Part shown: positions 1 through 8,925 of the stretch, one piece after another | Layout: each line of letters starts with the position of its first letter | Position numbering within the stretch: the stretch's first letter is position 1 | Assembly (NCBI GenBank): GCA_041659285.1 | Contig: JBAZYO010000002.1 | Location: 186,001-250,000 of the forward strand | Length of the DNA: 64,000 nt | Origin: Vicinamibacterales bacterium | Lineage (GTDB): Bacteria > Acidobacteriota > Vicinamibacteria > Vicinamibacterales > UBA2999 | Reading direction: 5' to 3' | The notes under the pieces: generated by a model | What the model was told of the DNA's origin: nothing | What the model saw: only the letters and a program-made list of their open reading frames with translations | Databases searched by the model: none | Position numbers and translations under genes: made by a program

Positions 1-202
1 TGTGCACACCGATGGCGGCCACCCGCCGCACCGCCGCCTCGGACTGGATCGACCCCACCTGCAACAACTCGGCGCTCCCGCCAACGACCTGGAGCGCGTT
101 GTTGACGTCGTGAACGGTTCCCGTCAGGACACGCCCGACCAGCGACAGGCGATTCGCGCGTTCAAGCCACTGCGGCGAGGGGAGTTGTTGGGCTGTCGAC
201 AT
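1..202 (-). CDS. Sensor histidine kinase, N-terminal fragment
   Basis: The gene starts with ATG at 202 and leaves the window at its left edge, so only about 67 residues are visible. Residues 29-36 read TVHDVNNA, with H31 in the position of the phospho-accepting histidine of a HisKA-type H-box (compare the HDLNN form common in hybrid kinases), followed by a helix-like LQVVGGSAELL. No membrane segment precedes it, so this is probably a soluble kinase. It is divergent from cheY at 314, with a 111-base gap that would hold both promoters. The family assignment rests on the H-box alone; the ATPase domain lies outside the window. Confidence 0.7.
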   Translation of the reverse strand, partial: MSTAQQLPSPQWLERANRLSLVGRVLTGTVHDVNNALQVVGGSAELLQVGSIQSEAAVRRVAAIGVH

Positions 203-313
203 CGTTGCCTCGTGGCGGCCGGCTGGCCCCTGAAATCGTGGATTCAACCCGGCGATGCATCTGCCGATTCAATTCAGCGAGGACGTTCCTCTCAACTAGT
301 TATCGGAGTAACC

Positions 314-679
314 ATGCGTTTCTTGATTGTCGACGATTCGAGCACGATGCGGCGCATCATCATCAACACGCTCAACAAACTGGGACACACCGACTGTCAC
401 GAGGCGGCAAACGGCCGGGAAGGCATCGACCGCCTCTCCAGCACGCCGGTCGACCTCGTCATCACCGACTGGAACATGCCGGAGATGGGAGGCATTGAGT
501 TCGTCAAGGCGATCCGCACCAACGACGCCACGAAGAAGCTGCCGGTGCTGATGGTGACCACCAACGCCGCCGAAGACGATATCAAAGAAGCCTTGCGGGC
601 CGGCGTCAACAACTACGTCGTCAAGCCGTTTACGCCCGATACCATCAGGGACAAGATTGAAGGCGCCATCCGGGCGTGA
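314..679 (+). CDS. cheY: CheY-like single-domain response regulator
   Basis: This 121-residue protein is one receiver domain with no output domain. The acidic pocket is D7-D8, the phospho-acceptor is D52 in the ITDWNMP motif, the switch threonine is T82 and the conserved lysine is K104 in VKPF. This is the full CheY set, and length matches the family. It should shuttle a phosphoryl signal from a kinase, to a flagellar or pilus motor or to another target. The open frame extends upstream, but the CheY homology begins at the ATG at 314, preceded by a GGAG-type ribosome site (cggagtaacc). A CheX-like phosphatase gene follows 25 bases downstream, which supports a chemotaxis-type module. Confidence 0.93.
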   Translation: MRFLIVDDSSTMRRIIINTLNKLGHTDCHEAANGREGIDRLSSTPVDLVITDWNMPEMGGIEFVKAIRTNDATKKLPVLMVTTNAAEDDIKEALRAGVNNYVVKPFTPDTIRDKIEGAIRA

Positions 680-704
680 TCCGCATCCCATCGAGAGACC
701 CGTC

Positions 705-1190
705 ATGACAATCTCATCCCAACTGCTTGCGAGCCTGGTGACCGCCACCGAGGAAGTGTTCGAAACCATGGTTTTCAAGCCCCTCGTCAGGGTGCCGCCG
801 GCCTCCGGCCCGCGGCAATCCGGCGTCGTCGCCTCGGTCGCGTTCGCGGGACACCGCCGTGGCATGGTGTCGATTCACAGCTCGCTGGCGGCCGCGCGCG
901 ACATCACCGGCGCGATGCTGGGGATGCCGTGCGAGACAGTCAACGGCGAAATGCCCGACGCCATGGGCGAGGTCGCCAACATGGTGGCCGGGACGTTCCG
1001 CAACAAGCTGGCGGCCGTGGAACCGGCCTCGGACATCGCCGTGCCGATGGTGACGATCGGCTCGGATTTCACGACCAAGTACTCGCACGCCGTCCGCCGG
1101 GCTGAATGCGCGTTCGAGATGGAAGGGCACTGCGTGTCGGTGGACCTCATCCTGATCGGTGACGAACCGGCCCGGACGCGGCCCGCCTGA
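705..1190 (+). CDS. CheX-like chemotaxis phosphatase-domain protein
   Basis: The 161-residue protein resembles the CheC/CheX/FliY phosphatase family, which removes the phosphate from CheY-P. The helix DAMGEVANMVAGTFRN carries the family's ExxN signature (E and N four positions apart) within a strand-helix pattern typical of CheX. It has no signal peptide or membrane segment and should be cytosolic. It starts 25 bases after cheY on the same strand and is presumably cotranscribed with it, so the likely partner is that CheY. No flagellar or other che genes are visible, so a specialised system using CheY and CheX is as likely as flagellar chemotaxis. Confidence 0.75.
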   Translation: MTISSQLLASLVTATEEVFETMVFKPLVRVPPASGPRQSGVVASVAFAGHRRGMVSIHSSLAAARDITGAMLGMPCETVNGEMPDAMGEVANMVAGTFRNKLAAVEPASDIAVPMVTIGSDFTTKYSHAVRRAECAFEMEGHCVSVDLILIGDEPARTRPA

Positions 1191-1230
1191 GTCCGGCTCA
1201 CGGACGGGCCGATTCCCACTGCCGTTCGGG

Positions 1231-3069
1231 CTAGTCGTCCGACTTCCGCGGGCGCAGGTTCTGCTGGAGGATGCGCTTGCGGAGGCGGATGCTCTTCGGC
1301 GTCACTTCCACCAGTTCGTCGTCGTTGATGAACTCGACGGCGACTTCCAGCCCCATCAGGTGGGGCGGGACCAGGCGAATGGCGTCGTCGGCGCCGGACG
1401 ACCGCATGTTGGTCTGCTTCTTCTCGCGGCAGATGTTGACGTCGAGGTCGTTGGTGCGCGAGTTCTCGCCGATCAGCATGCCTTCGTAGACCTGGGTCGT
1501 CGGCTCGATGAAGATGGTGCCGCGCTCCTGCATGCTGGCAATCGCGTAGGCGGTGGCCACGCCGGTGCGGTCGGAGACCAGCGTGCCGTTGGCGCGCGCC
1601 GCGATCGGCCCGTGCCACGGCTCCCATCCGGCGAAGATGTGATTGATGATGCCGGTGCCCTTGGTGTCGGTGAGGAACTGCGAGCGGAAGCCGATCAGGC
1701 CGCGGGCCGGGATGCGGAACTCGAGGCGCACGCGGCCGCTGCCGTTGTTCACCATCTTGGTCATGGTGCCCTTGCGGATGCCGCACATGGCGATCACCAC
1801 GCCCTGGAACTCCTCGGCCACGTCGATGACCAGTTCCTCCACCGGCTCCATGCGAACGCCGTCAATCTCCTTGACGACGATCTCGGGACGCGACACCTGC
1901 ATCTCGAACCCTTCGCGGCGCATCATCTCGATCAGGATCGCCAGTTGCAGTTCGCCGCGGCCGAGCACCTTGAACTGCTCCGGCGTCTCGGTCGGCTCCA
2001 CCCTGATCGAGACGTTGCCGAGCAGTTCCTTCTCGAGGCGCTCCTTGAGGTGGCGCGAGGTCAGGTAGTTGCCGTCCCGTCCCGCCATCGGCGAGGTGTT
2101 GACGCCGAAGATCATCGACACCGTCGGCTCGTCCACGGCCACCGGCGGAATCGGCTTGGGATTGTCCGGATCGGCGATGGTCTCGCCGATGGTGATGTCG
2201 TCGATGCCGGCCAGGCAGACAATGTCGCCGGCCGCCGCCTCTTCGATTTCGACGCGCTTCAGGCCTTCGAACGAAAACAGCTTGGTGACCTTGGTTTCCT
2301 TGTATTTGCCATCGAGCTTGCAAATCACCACCGGGCTGTTCAGGCGGACCTTGCCGTTGGAAATGCGCCCGATGGCGATGCGGCCCAGGTAGTCACTGGA
2401 GTCGAGGTTCGACACCAGCATCTGGAGCGGCGCGTTGACGTCGCCGCGCGGCGGCGGCACGTTGTGAATGATGGCTTCGAACAGCGGCCGCAGGTCTTCC
2501 CCGGGCACGTCGAGGCTGGTGCTGGCGGTGCCGGCGCGACCGCTCGTGAACAGCACCGGGAACTCGATCTGCTCTTCGGTGGCGTCGAGGTCGATGAACA
2601 GGTCATAGACCTCGTTCAGGACTTCCATCGACCGCGCGTCGGCGCGATCGATCTTGTTGATGACCACAATCGGCGGCAGGCCGCGTTCGAAGGCCTTGCG
2701 CAACACGAAGCGCGTCTGCGGGAGCGGCCCTTCGGCCGCGTCAACCAGCAGCACGACGCCGTCGGCCATCGACAGCACGCGCTCGACTTCCCCGCCGAAG
2801 TCGGCGTGGCCGGGCGTGTCCATGATGTTGATCAGCGTCTCGCCGTAGTGGACGGCGGTGTTCTTGGCCAGGATGGTGATGCCGCGCTCGCGTTCGAGCT
2901 CGTTGCTGTCCATCGCCCGTTCGGTAATGCGTTCGTTGGCCCGGAAGACGCCGCCCTGGCGGAACATGGCGTCAACAAGCGTGGTCTTGCCGTGATCGAC
3001 GTGCGCGATGATGGCGACGTTGCGACGAAGAGGATTGGCTACAGGAGCGGTCTTCAGCGTAGAAAGCAT
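1231..3069 (-). CDS. typA: Ribosome-associated translational GTPase TypA/BipA
   Basis: The 612-residue protein has the length and domain order of TypA/BipA. The G domain shows AHVDHGKTT (residues 22-30), ERGITI (switch I), DTPGHADFGGEV (G3) and NKID (G4). EF-G-like domains II, III and V follow, then the BipA-specific C-terminal region. BipA binds the ribosome and helps large-subunit assembly, especially at low temperature and under stress. Start is ATG at 3069. On its strand a TATACT hexamer lies just upstream, but it is too close to the start to be a confident promoter. The downstream neighbours are in the opposite direction, so it is probably transcribed alone. Confidence 0.97.
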   Translation of the reverse strand: MLSTLKTAPVANPLRRNVAIIAHVDHGKTTLVDAMFRQGGVFRANERITERAMDSNELERERGITILAKNTAVHYGETLINIMDTPGHADFGGEVERVLSMADGVVLLVDAAEGPLPQTRFVLRKAFERGLPPIVVINKIDRADARSMEVLNEVYDLFIDLDATEEQIEFPVLFTSGRAGTASTSLDVPGEDLRPLFEAIIHNVPPPRGDVNAPLQMLVSNLDSSDYLGRIAIGRISNGKVRLNSPVVICKLDGKYKETKVTKLFSFEGLKRVEIEEAAAGDIVCLAGIDDITIGETIADPDNPKPIPPVAVDEPTVSMIFGVNTSPMAGRDGNYLTSRHLKERLEKELLGNVSIRVEPTETPEQFKVLGRGELQLAILIEMMRREGFEMQVSRPEIVVKEIDGVRMEPVEELVIDVAEEFQGVVIAMCGIRKGTMTKMVNNGSGRVRLEFRIPARGLIGFRSQFLTDTKGTGIINHIFAGWEPWHGPIAARANGTLVSDRTGVATAYAIASMQERGTIFIEPTTQVYEGMLIGENSRTNDLDVNICREKKQTNMRSSGADDAIRLVPPHLMGLEVAVEFINDDELVEVTPKSIRLRKRILQQNLRPRKSDD

Positions 3070-3252
3070 CTCACCAGTATACAGGGGATCAGGGATCTGC
3101 CTCTCCGGCGCGGGTCCGCCAGCGCTTTCGGGCCGGCCTCTCGCTGCGGCGTCCGCGGGTGCCTGGTTGAGCTGGTCAACTCCGTAGATTCTGGAGCCAA
3201 ACGCGCCGAATGGGATGTGGCCGGCATGACCGCGGCAACGGCGGTGGCCAGG

Positions 3253-4023
3253 TCAAGCGGCGGAAGTCGCCGCCGCGGGCGCCGGTTCGCTGAGCCGGCG
3301 GCGCACGATCGTGCTGATACTCGAAATCACGACACCCGCCACCAGCAAGATCACCAGATCGAAATGGTCGCGGGACCACATCGCCAGCGACTCACCGCCG
3401 TGCTGTTGATCCTCCAGGAATTCGAGCAAGGGGATGACCACGGCCACGCCGAGCAAGCCATTGTGCTCACTCAAGACGCGCTTCCACAGGAACGGGCCGG
3501 CGGGACTCTTCCACTGAGACGGGCGTGGCACAAAGGCCGGAGTGCGCGCCGCCCACGCATCGAACGTCTCTCTGAACGTCTGGCGCAGGAACGCCTCTTC
3601 CACCAGCATGACCCGCTCGATGTAGAGCCAGTAGACCAGCGCGACGATCACGACGAGCCACCACACCCGCAGCGACATCGCGGCGCCCACCCACATGAGC
3701 CCGCTGCCCAGATACAGCGGGTGCCGGACGATCGAGTACATCCCCGTGGAGTTGAGCGCAGGGGCGCGCAGGCGGTGCGTATCCCTGGAGGACGTGCCAT
3801 CCGGGGCAAACCCGACGGCCGTGCAGCGAACCGCGACCCCGGCAAACGCCACGGAGAGGGCCAGCCACTGGACCACCAGCGTCCAGGTCGGGCCGAGCCA
3901 GGCCTCGACGCGCCACGACTCAGGCATCGCCAGGAGCACGACTGGCAGCAGGACCAGCGGGACCACGCTTCGGGAGGCGAACAGCCGGCGGCCCTGTGAG
4001 GACAATCGTTCCGCGAGGTTCAT
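3253..4023 (-). CDS. Membrane methyltransferase of the isoprenylcysteine carboxyl methyltransferase (ICMT)/PEMT-like superfamily
   Basis: The protein has about 256 residues from the ATG at 4023; an upstream in-frame start at 4065 would run into the divergent fmdB-like gene. Several hydrophobic helices are visible. The segment SIVRHPLYLG followed later by EEAFLRQTFRETFDAW is the SAM-binding C-terminal signature of this superfamily (RHPxY, then the EExxLxxxFGxxYxxY-like helix). The exact methyl acceptor (a lipid or prenyl group) cannot be read from sequence. The C-terminus has an extra helix and an Ala-rich tail beyond the usual domain. It is divergent from the zinc-ribbon gene with a 40-base gap. 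Confidence 0.75.
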   Translation of the reverse strand: MNLAERLSSQGRRLFASRSVVPLVLLPVVLLAMPESWRVEAWLGPTWTLVVQWLALSVAFAGVAVRCTAVGFAPDGTSSRDTHRLRAPALNSTGMYSIVRHPLYLGSGLMWVGAAMSLRVWWLVVIVALVYWLYIERVMLVEEAFLRQTFRETFDAWAARTPAFVPRPSQWKSPAGPFLWKRVLSEHNGLLGVAVVIPLLEFLEDQQHGGESLAMWSRDHFDLVILLVAGVVISSISTIVRRRLSEPAPAAATSAA

Positions 4024-4063
4024 AGCTGGTAACAGTCTAGCAAACCGCCGTATCATCGTGCCC

Positions 4064-4291
4064 ATGCCGCTCTACGAATACGAGTGCCGCGACTGCAGCC
4101 ACCACTTCGAGCTGCTGGTGCGCGAGGCGACCCGCATGGAATGCCCGAAGTGCGCGAGCGTCGAAATCGACAAACAGTTATCGGTGTTCGCCGTCAGTGC
4201 GCCCGGCGGCGGAGCCATCAGCCGAAGCGCCGGGCCGGCCGCGTGCGGCGCCTGCGGCGACCCGCGCGGCGCCGGCAGCTGCCGGAACTGA
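4064..4291 (+). CDS. FmdB-family zinc-ribbon protein
   Basis: This 75-residue protein begins MPLYEYECRDC, the hallmark start of the FmdB/CxxC_CxxC_SSSS family. Cysteine pairs CRDC and CPKC (residues 9-12 and about 30-33) form the zinc ribbon, and the tail is Gly/Ala-rich with further cysteines (CGACG). The family has a proposed regulatory role but no settled function. Its stop precedes the next gene by seven bases, so the two are probably cotranscribed. Confidence 0.88.
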   Translation: MPLYEYECRDCSHHFELLVREATRMECPKCASVEIDKQLSVFAVSAPGGGAISRSAGPAACGACGDPRGAGSCRN

Positions 4292-4298
4292 GGGACCC

Positions 4299-5546
4299 AT
4301 GAGACGCCTCCCAGTTCTCGTTGTTGCCGTCACCCTGGCGATTGCCGCGTTCGGCACGTGGCTGAGCGCCGCCAGCACCACGCAAGGCCCCGCGCCCATC
4401 AATCCACAGGCAATCGGCTCTCCCGCGGCCGCCAACTCCGCCCAGCCGCAGATGTCGGTGTCGTCGCGAGGCGTCCTCCTGAGCTGGATTGAGCGCGCCG
4501 GCGAGCTCGCCACGCTGAAGTTTGCCGAGCGCACGGCCTCGGGCTGGACCGAGGCGCGCACCGTCGCGTCGGGCCGCGACTGGTTCGTCAACTGGGCCGA
4601 CGTGCCGTCGGTCATGCGCCTGCCGTCGGGCACGCTCGTCGCCCATTGGCTCCAGAAGAGCGGCGCCGACACCTATGCCTACGACGTGCGGCTGTCGTAT
4701 TCCAAGGACGAGGGCAAAACCTGGTCGGCGTCGTTCATTCCCCACCACGACGGCACCAGGACCGAACACGGCTTCGCGTCGCTGTTTCCGCTCGGCGACG
4801 GCCTGGGCGCCGTGTGGTTGGACGGTCGAAATATGAAGTCGGCGGCCGGACACGACGAGCACGGCGGTGACGGCGGAGTCATGACCGTGCACTTCGCGCG
4901 CTTCGACCGCGACTGGAAGCAGGTGGAAGAGTCGGCCGTGGATGCCCGGGTCTGCGAATGCTGCCCCACCGCGGTCACCGTGACGAGCGAAGGCGTCATC
5001 GCCGCATTCCGCGACCGCAGCCCCAATGAGATTCGCGACATCTATACCTCGCGCCTCGTCAACGGCAACTGGTCGGAGCCGGCGGCAGTGCATGCGGATG
5101 GCTGGAACATCGCGGCCTGTCCGGTGAACGGCCCCGCGCTCAGCGCAATTGGCCGCAACGTCGCGGCCTCGTGGTTCACGGTGAAGGCCGACCAGGGCCA
5201 GGCCTACCTCGCCTTCTCGGCCGACGCCGGCCGCACCTACGGCGCGCCGATCCGCGTCGACGATGGCGGATCGCTTGGGCGCGTGGATGTGGCGCTGGTG
5301 CCTGATGGCAGCGCCGCGGTGGCGACATGGATCGAGTTCGCGGATCAGCGCTCGCAGTTCCGCGCCCGCCGCATCGACCGCAACGGTGCGCGCACGGCGC
5401 CGGTGACCATTGCCGGCCTCGCCGCCGGGCGCGCCAGCGGCTACCCGCGCATGGCTCTCAACGACCGCGAACTGGTGTTCGCGTGGACCGAGTCGGGCGC
5501 CGGCGGCGCGATGCAAGTGAAGACCGCCTCGGCGCGGCTGCCCTAG
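4299..5546 (+). CDS. Secreted sialidase-fold (BNR/Asp-box) protein
   Basis: The 415-residue protein starts MRRLPVLVVAVTLAIAAFG, a signal peptide, so it is exported. An Asp-box motif (SKDEGKTW) and a second weaker one (SADAGRTY) mark a six-bladed sialidase-like propeller. A cysteine cluster, CECCPT, is seen in the related uncharacterised exo-alpha-sialidase family proteins of environmental bacteria. The catalytic arginine triad of true sialidases cannot be confirmed by eye, so glycoside hydrolase activity is not claimed. The start was taken at 4299 because it lies seven bases after the zinc-ribbon stop and begins the signal peptide; the frame itself stays open further upstream. A cytochrome c gene follows 13 bases downstream. 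Confidence 0.75.
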   Translation: MRRLPVLVVAVTLAIAAFGTWLSAASTTQGPAPINPQAIGSPAAANSAQPQMSVSSRGVLLSWIERAGELATLKFAERTASGWTEARTVASGRDWFVNWADVPSVMRLPSGTLVAHWLQKSGADTYAYDVRLSYSKDEGKTWSASFIPHHDGTRTEHGFASLFPLGDGLGAVWLDGRNMKSAAGHDEHGGDGGVMTVHFARFDRDWKQVEESAVDARVCECCPTAVTVTSEGVIAAFRDRSPNEIRDIYTSRLVNGNWSEPAAVHADGWNIAACPVNGPALSAIGRNVAASWFTVKADQGQAYLAFSADAGRTYGAPIRVDDGGSLGRVDVALVPDGSAAVATWIEFADQRSQFRARRIDRNGARTAPVTIAGLAAGRASGYPRMALNDRELVFAWTESGAGGAMQVKTASARLP

Positions 5547-5559
5547 CCGGTTCGACCCC

Positions 5560-6219
5560 ATGAAGCGCGCCCTGCGAGTCGCGGCCTGGCTGGCCTTCCT
5601 GTTGGTCCTGGTGGTCGCCGGTGCGCTGCTGTTCCTGCAAGGACGCGGCGTCAGCGCGCGGCCGCAGCCGTCGTGGATCGAAGCGCGCACGGCGCTGTTC
5701 CTCCGCGGCTGGCTCACGCCACCCACCTACAAGGGATTGAGGAACCCGGTGTCGGCGACGCCCGCCAACTTCGCCTCGGCGCGCCAGCACTTCGCCGATC
5801 ACTGCGCGAGCTGCCACGCCAACGACGGCAGCGGCGCCACCGAAATGGGCCGGTCGTTCTATCCCAAGACGCCCGACATGCGCCTGCCGCGCACGCAGGA
5901 CCTGAGCGACGGCGAGTTGTTCTACTTCATCGAGAACGGCGTGCGCTTGACCGGCATGCCGGCGTGGAGCACCGGGACGCTGGAGGGCGAGAAAGCCAGT
6001 TGGGAGCTGGTGCATTTCATCCGCCGGCTGTCCACGCTCACGCCGGACGACATCGCGGAGATGGAGCGCTTCAACCCCACTTCCCGCGCGCAACTGGAAG
6101 AGGAACAGAAAGTCGAAGAGTTCCTGAAGGGCGAAACCCCCGAGCCGCCCGCAGCCCCAGAGGCCCCAGCGGCGCCCGCGCACGTCCACCCCGACCCGCC
6201 CAAACCGCCCTCCCCTTAG
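5560..6219 (+). CDS. Membrane-anchored monoheme c-type cytochrome
   Basis: The 219-residue protein has an N-terminal hydrophobic segment (residues about 8-27) that acts as signal or anchor. The heme attachment site is CASCH (C82, C85, H86) and the probable distal methionine is M133 in TGMPAW, so it has one class I cytochrome c domain facing the periplasm. The C-terminal 30 residues are rich in Pro, Ala and Glu, a likely flexible linker. It lies 13 bases after the sialidase-fold gene and should transfer electrons for an unidentified periplasmic partner. Confidence 0.88.
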   Translation: MKRALRVAAWLAFLLVLVVAGALLFLQGRGVSARPQPSWIEARTALFLRGWLTPPTYKGLRNPVSATPANFASARQHFADHCASCHANDGSGATEMGRSFYPKTPDMRLPRTQDLSDGELFYFIENGVRLTGMPAWSTGTLEGEKASWELVHFIRRLSTLTPDDIAEMERFNPTSRAQLEEEQKVEEFLKGETPEPPAAPEAPAAPAHVHPDPPKPPSP

Positions 6220-6301
6220 GCCCGCCTACGCTCGCGCGTTGCCCAAGCGAGCTTCGGCGAGGTCCCGCCGACCTGTCCGCCGGAGCTTCAGCGCAGGCGG
6301 A

Positions 6302-6329
6302 AGCGGCCTTCGGCCGCGAAGGCGGACAC
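6302..6329. repeat. Dispersed 28-bp palindromic repeat, copy 1
   Basis: These 28 bases, with the core GCGGCCTTCGGCCGC, are identical to 28047-28074. The flanks are also related: both copies follow a segment containing gcgag-ct-cggcgaggtc. Here the copy lies between the cytochrome c gene and the cop promoter, ending two bases before the -35 box. It looks like a REP-type element; the second copy lies inside a coding region. Confidence 0.85.
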
Positions 6330-6330
6330 C

Positions 6331-6375
6331 TTGACACCTATACCCCCCTCCGGTATCTAATAGGGGCAGGGGGTA
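6331..6375 (+). promoter_or_regulatory. cop operon promoter with overlapping CsoR-type operator
   Basis: A consensus -35 box TTGACA (6331-6336) is followed after 17 bases by TATCTA (6354-6359). The spacer and -10 contain a dyad with arms ATACC and GGTAT around a C-tract (6340-6356). A second G-tract half, gggggtat, lies at 6368-6375 before the start codon. CsoR operators are typically AT-flanked dyads with G/C tracts, and csoR itself is the third gene of this operon, so copper-sensitive autorepression is the likely control. Confidence 0.75.
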
Positions 6376-6379
6376 TCAC

Positions 6380-6595
6380 ATGAACGTTGTCGAGAAGACC
6401 GTCGTCATCGGCGGCATGAGCTGCGGCGGGTGCGTCGCCAGCCTGACCCGGGTGCTGAACACCGTCCCGGGCATCGAACCACTCAAGATCGAGGTCGGCA
6501 AGGCCCGCCTGCGGGTGGACGCCGACCTGGTCACGCCGGAGGCCCTGGCAGCCGCGGTCGGTCGCGCCGGGTTCTCGGTGGTCAGCCAGGAGTAG
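6380..6595 (+). CDS. copZ: CopZ-like copper chaperone (heavy-metal-associated domain)
   Basis: This 71-residue protein is a single HMA domain. The metal site is GMSCGGC near residues 12-18, with the two cysteines as Cu(I) ligands, and length matches the family. It should carry cytosolic Cu(I) to the CopA ATPase or to CsoR. The copA start is two bases after its stop codon, and the cop promoter lies directly upstream. Confidence 0.88.
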   Translation: MNVVEKTVVIGGMSCGGCVASLTRVLNTVPGIEPLKIEVGKARLRVDADLVTPEALAAAVGRAGFSVVSQE

Positions 6596-6597
6596 TC

Positions 6598-8925
6598 ATG
6601 GACGTGAAGATCACGCTGCCGGTTGAAGGCATGACCTGTGCGGCGTGCCAGGCCAACGTGCAGCGCACGCTGACCGCCGCGCCCGGCGTGAGCAAGGCCG
6701 CGGTCAACCTGATGACCGCGGAGGCCACGGTCAACTACGACCCGGCCACCACGGATCCCGCGCGAATTGTCGCCGCCATCAACGACACCGGTTACGTCTC
6801 GCGCCTGCCGGTGGCGGGCGAGGCGCCGCCGGACGAAGACGCCAAAGAACTCGCCCAACGGCACGAGTACGCGTCGCTGCGGACCAAGTCGCTGGTCAGC
6901 CTCGTCCTGGGCGCGGCGGCGATGGTGGCCTCGATGCCGCTGATGGGCGGTGCCACTCCGCATGCCGCGCACACCGGCGACCCGCTGTTGCGTTGGGCGA
7001 TGACCGCCGTCGATCCGCCAGTGCGGGCGGCGTTGCCCTGGTTGTATGCCATCGATCCCAACTCGCTGACGCTTGGGCTGCTGGCCGCCACCGTGGTGGT
7101 GATGGCGTGGGCCGGGCATCATTTCTACACCCGCGCATGGGCCGGCATTCGCCATCGCTCGGCCGACATGAACACACTGATCGCGGTCGGCACCGGCGCG
7201 GCATTTCTCTACTCGGTGGCCGCGACGTTTGCGCCCGGGTGGTTCGCCGCCGACGGCGCCAGGCCGGACGTCTACTACGAGGCGGTGATCATCATCATTG
7301 CGCTGGTGCTCCTCGGTAACGCGATGGAGGCACGGGCCAAGACCCAGACCACGCGCGCGCTGCGCCAGCTGGCGAAGCTGCAGCCGTCAACCGCCCGCGT
7401 GCGGCGCGACGGCCGCGAACAGGATCTGCCCATTGCCGACGTGCGGGCCGGGGACCTCGTGCTGGTCCGTCCCGGCGAGCGCTTCCCCGTTGATGGCGAG
7501 ATCACCAGCGGCAGCGGCGCCGTGGACGAGTCGATGCTCACCGGCGAATCGATGCCGGTGGAAAAAGCGGTTGGCGACCGCGTGATTGGCGCCACGGTCA
7601 ACAACACCGCGGCCCTCGAAGTGCGCGCCACCGCGATTGGCGCCGCCAGCGTGCTCGCCCGCATCGTCACGCTGATGAAAGAGGCGCAGGGATCGCAGGC
7701 GCCCATCCAGAGGCTGGCGGATCGCATTTCGGCGGTGTTCGTCCCGGTGGTGATTTCCCTGGCCATTGCGACGTTCGCGGCGTGGATGGTGCTGCCGGAG
7801 ACGCCGTCGTTCGTCTCGGCGCTGACCGCGGCGGTGGCGGTGTTGATCATCGCGTGCCCGTGCGCGATGGGCCTGGCGGTGCCCACGGCGGTGATGGTGG
7901 CGAGCGGGCGCGGCGCCGCGGCCGGCATCCTGATCAAGGGCGGCGAACCGCTCGAGCGGCTGGCGGCGGTCGACACCGTGGTGTTCGACAAGACCGGCAC
8001 GCTCACCCAGGGGACGCCCCAGGTCGTGGACACCTTCGTGGCGCCCGGACACGACCGCGACGCGGTGCTGCGCCTGGCGGCTGCCGTCGAGGGCCGGTCG
8101 GAACATCCGCTGGCCAAGGCGGTGGTGGCCGCGGCACCGGTAACGTCGCCTTCACCTGCCGTCGAGAACGTGCTCGCGGTCCCCGGCAAGGGCGTCTCCG
8201 GCACGGTTGACGGCGTGCGCGTGATCGCCGGAACCGAAGCCTTGATGCGCGAGTCGGCGGTCGATGTGACGCCGCTCGAAGCCCATGCCCGCGAGTGGGC
8301 GGCCCACGCCAAGACCGTGGTGTATGTCGCGGTGGATGGCCGCGCCGCAGCCGCGTTTGCCATTGCCGACACGATGCGCCCCAACGCGAAGCAGGTGATC
8401 ACCTCGCTGGCCGCGCACGGGCTGCGCACGGTCATGCTGACCGGTGACCGGCGGGCGACGGCTGACGCAGTGGCCGCGCAGGCCGGCGTCACCGAGGTAA
8501 TCGCCGAGGTGTTGCCCGACGGCAAGGTCGGCGCCATCAAGTCGCTGCAGGCCGCGGGCCACGTAGTGGCGATGGTCGGCGACGGCCTCAACGACGCGCC
8601 GGCGCTCGCCCAGGCCGACATCGGCATGGCCATGGCGTCGGGCACCGATATCGCGGTAGACGCCGCCTCCGTGACCTTGATGCGGAGCGATCTCGCCAGC
8701 GTCACCCAGGCCATCGTCCTCGCCCGCAAGACGATGCGGACGATGAAGCAGAACCTGTTCTGGGCGTTCGTCTACAACGTGATTGGCATTCCGGTGGCGG
8801 CCGGCGTGCTGTATCCGGTGTTCGGCATCCTGCTCAGCCCGATCCTGGCCAGCGCCGCCATGGCGTTCAGCTCGGTGAGCGTCGTGTCCAACAGCCTGCG
8901 CCTCAGAGGAGTGAAACTGTCGTGA
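6598..8925 (+). CDS. copA: Copper-exporting P1B-type ATPase CopA
   Basis: The 775-residue protein has one N-terminal HMA domain (GMTCAAC, cysteines 14 and 17), transmembrane helices, the phosphatase motif TGES, the membrane metal site CPC (420-422), the phosphorylated D464 in DKTGT, H503-P504 of the N domain and GDGLNDAP around 661-668. The last helices carry YN and MxxSS, which with CPC define the Cu(I)-selective subgroup. It pumps Cu(I) from the cytosol. Start was placed at 6598, because the homology begins there and the stop of copZ is just upstream. The csoR start overlaps its stop codon. Confidence 0.97.
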   Translation: MDVKITLPVEGMTCAACQANVQRTLTAAPGVSKAAVNLMTAEATVNYDPATTDPARIVAAINDTGYVSRLPVAGEAPPDEDAKELAQRHEYASLRTKSLVSLVLGAAAMVASMPLMGGATPHAAHTGDPLLRWAMTAVDPPVRAALPWLYAIDPNSLTLGLLAATVVVMAWAGHHFYTRAWAGIRHRSADMNTLIAVGTGAAFLYSVAATFAPGWFAADGARPDVYYEAVIIIIALVLLGNAMEARAKTQTTRALRQLAKLQPSTARVRRDGREQDLPIADVRAGDLVLVRPGERFPVDGEITSGSGAVDESMLTGESMPVEKAVGDRVIGATVNNTAALEVRATAIGAASVLARIVTLMKEAQGSQAPIQRLADRISAVFVPVVISLAIATFAAWMVLPETPSFVSALTAAVAVLIIACPCAMGLAVPTAVMVASGRGAAAGILIKGGEPLERLAAVDTVVFDKTGTLTQGTPQVVDTFVAPGHDRDAVLRLAAAVEGRSEHPLAKAVVAAAPVTSPSPAVENVLAVPGKGVSGTVDGVRVIAGTEALMRESAVDVTPLEAHAREWAAHAKTVVYVAVDGRAAAAFAIADTMRPNAKQVITSLAAHGLRTVMLTGDRRATADAVAAQAGVTEVIAEVLPDGKVGAIKSLQAAGHVVAMVGDGLNDAPALAQADIGMAMASGTDIAVDAASVTLMRSDLASVTQAIVLARKTMRTMKQNLFWAFVYNVIGIPVAAGVLYPVFGILLSPILASAAMAFSSVSVVSNSLRLRGVKLS

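Noticed and set aside
1159..3999. Very long open frame on the plus strand across typA and the methyltransferase
   Set aside because: It is antisense to well-supported genes, lacks family motifs and has the charged, low-complexity look of GC-rich shadow frames.
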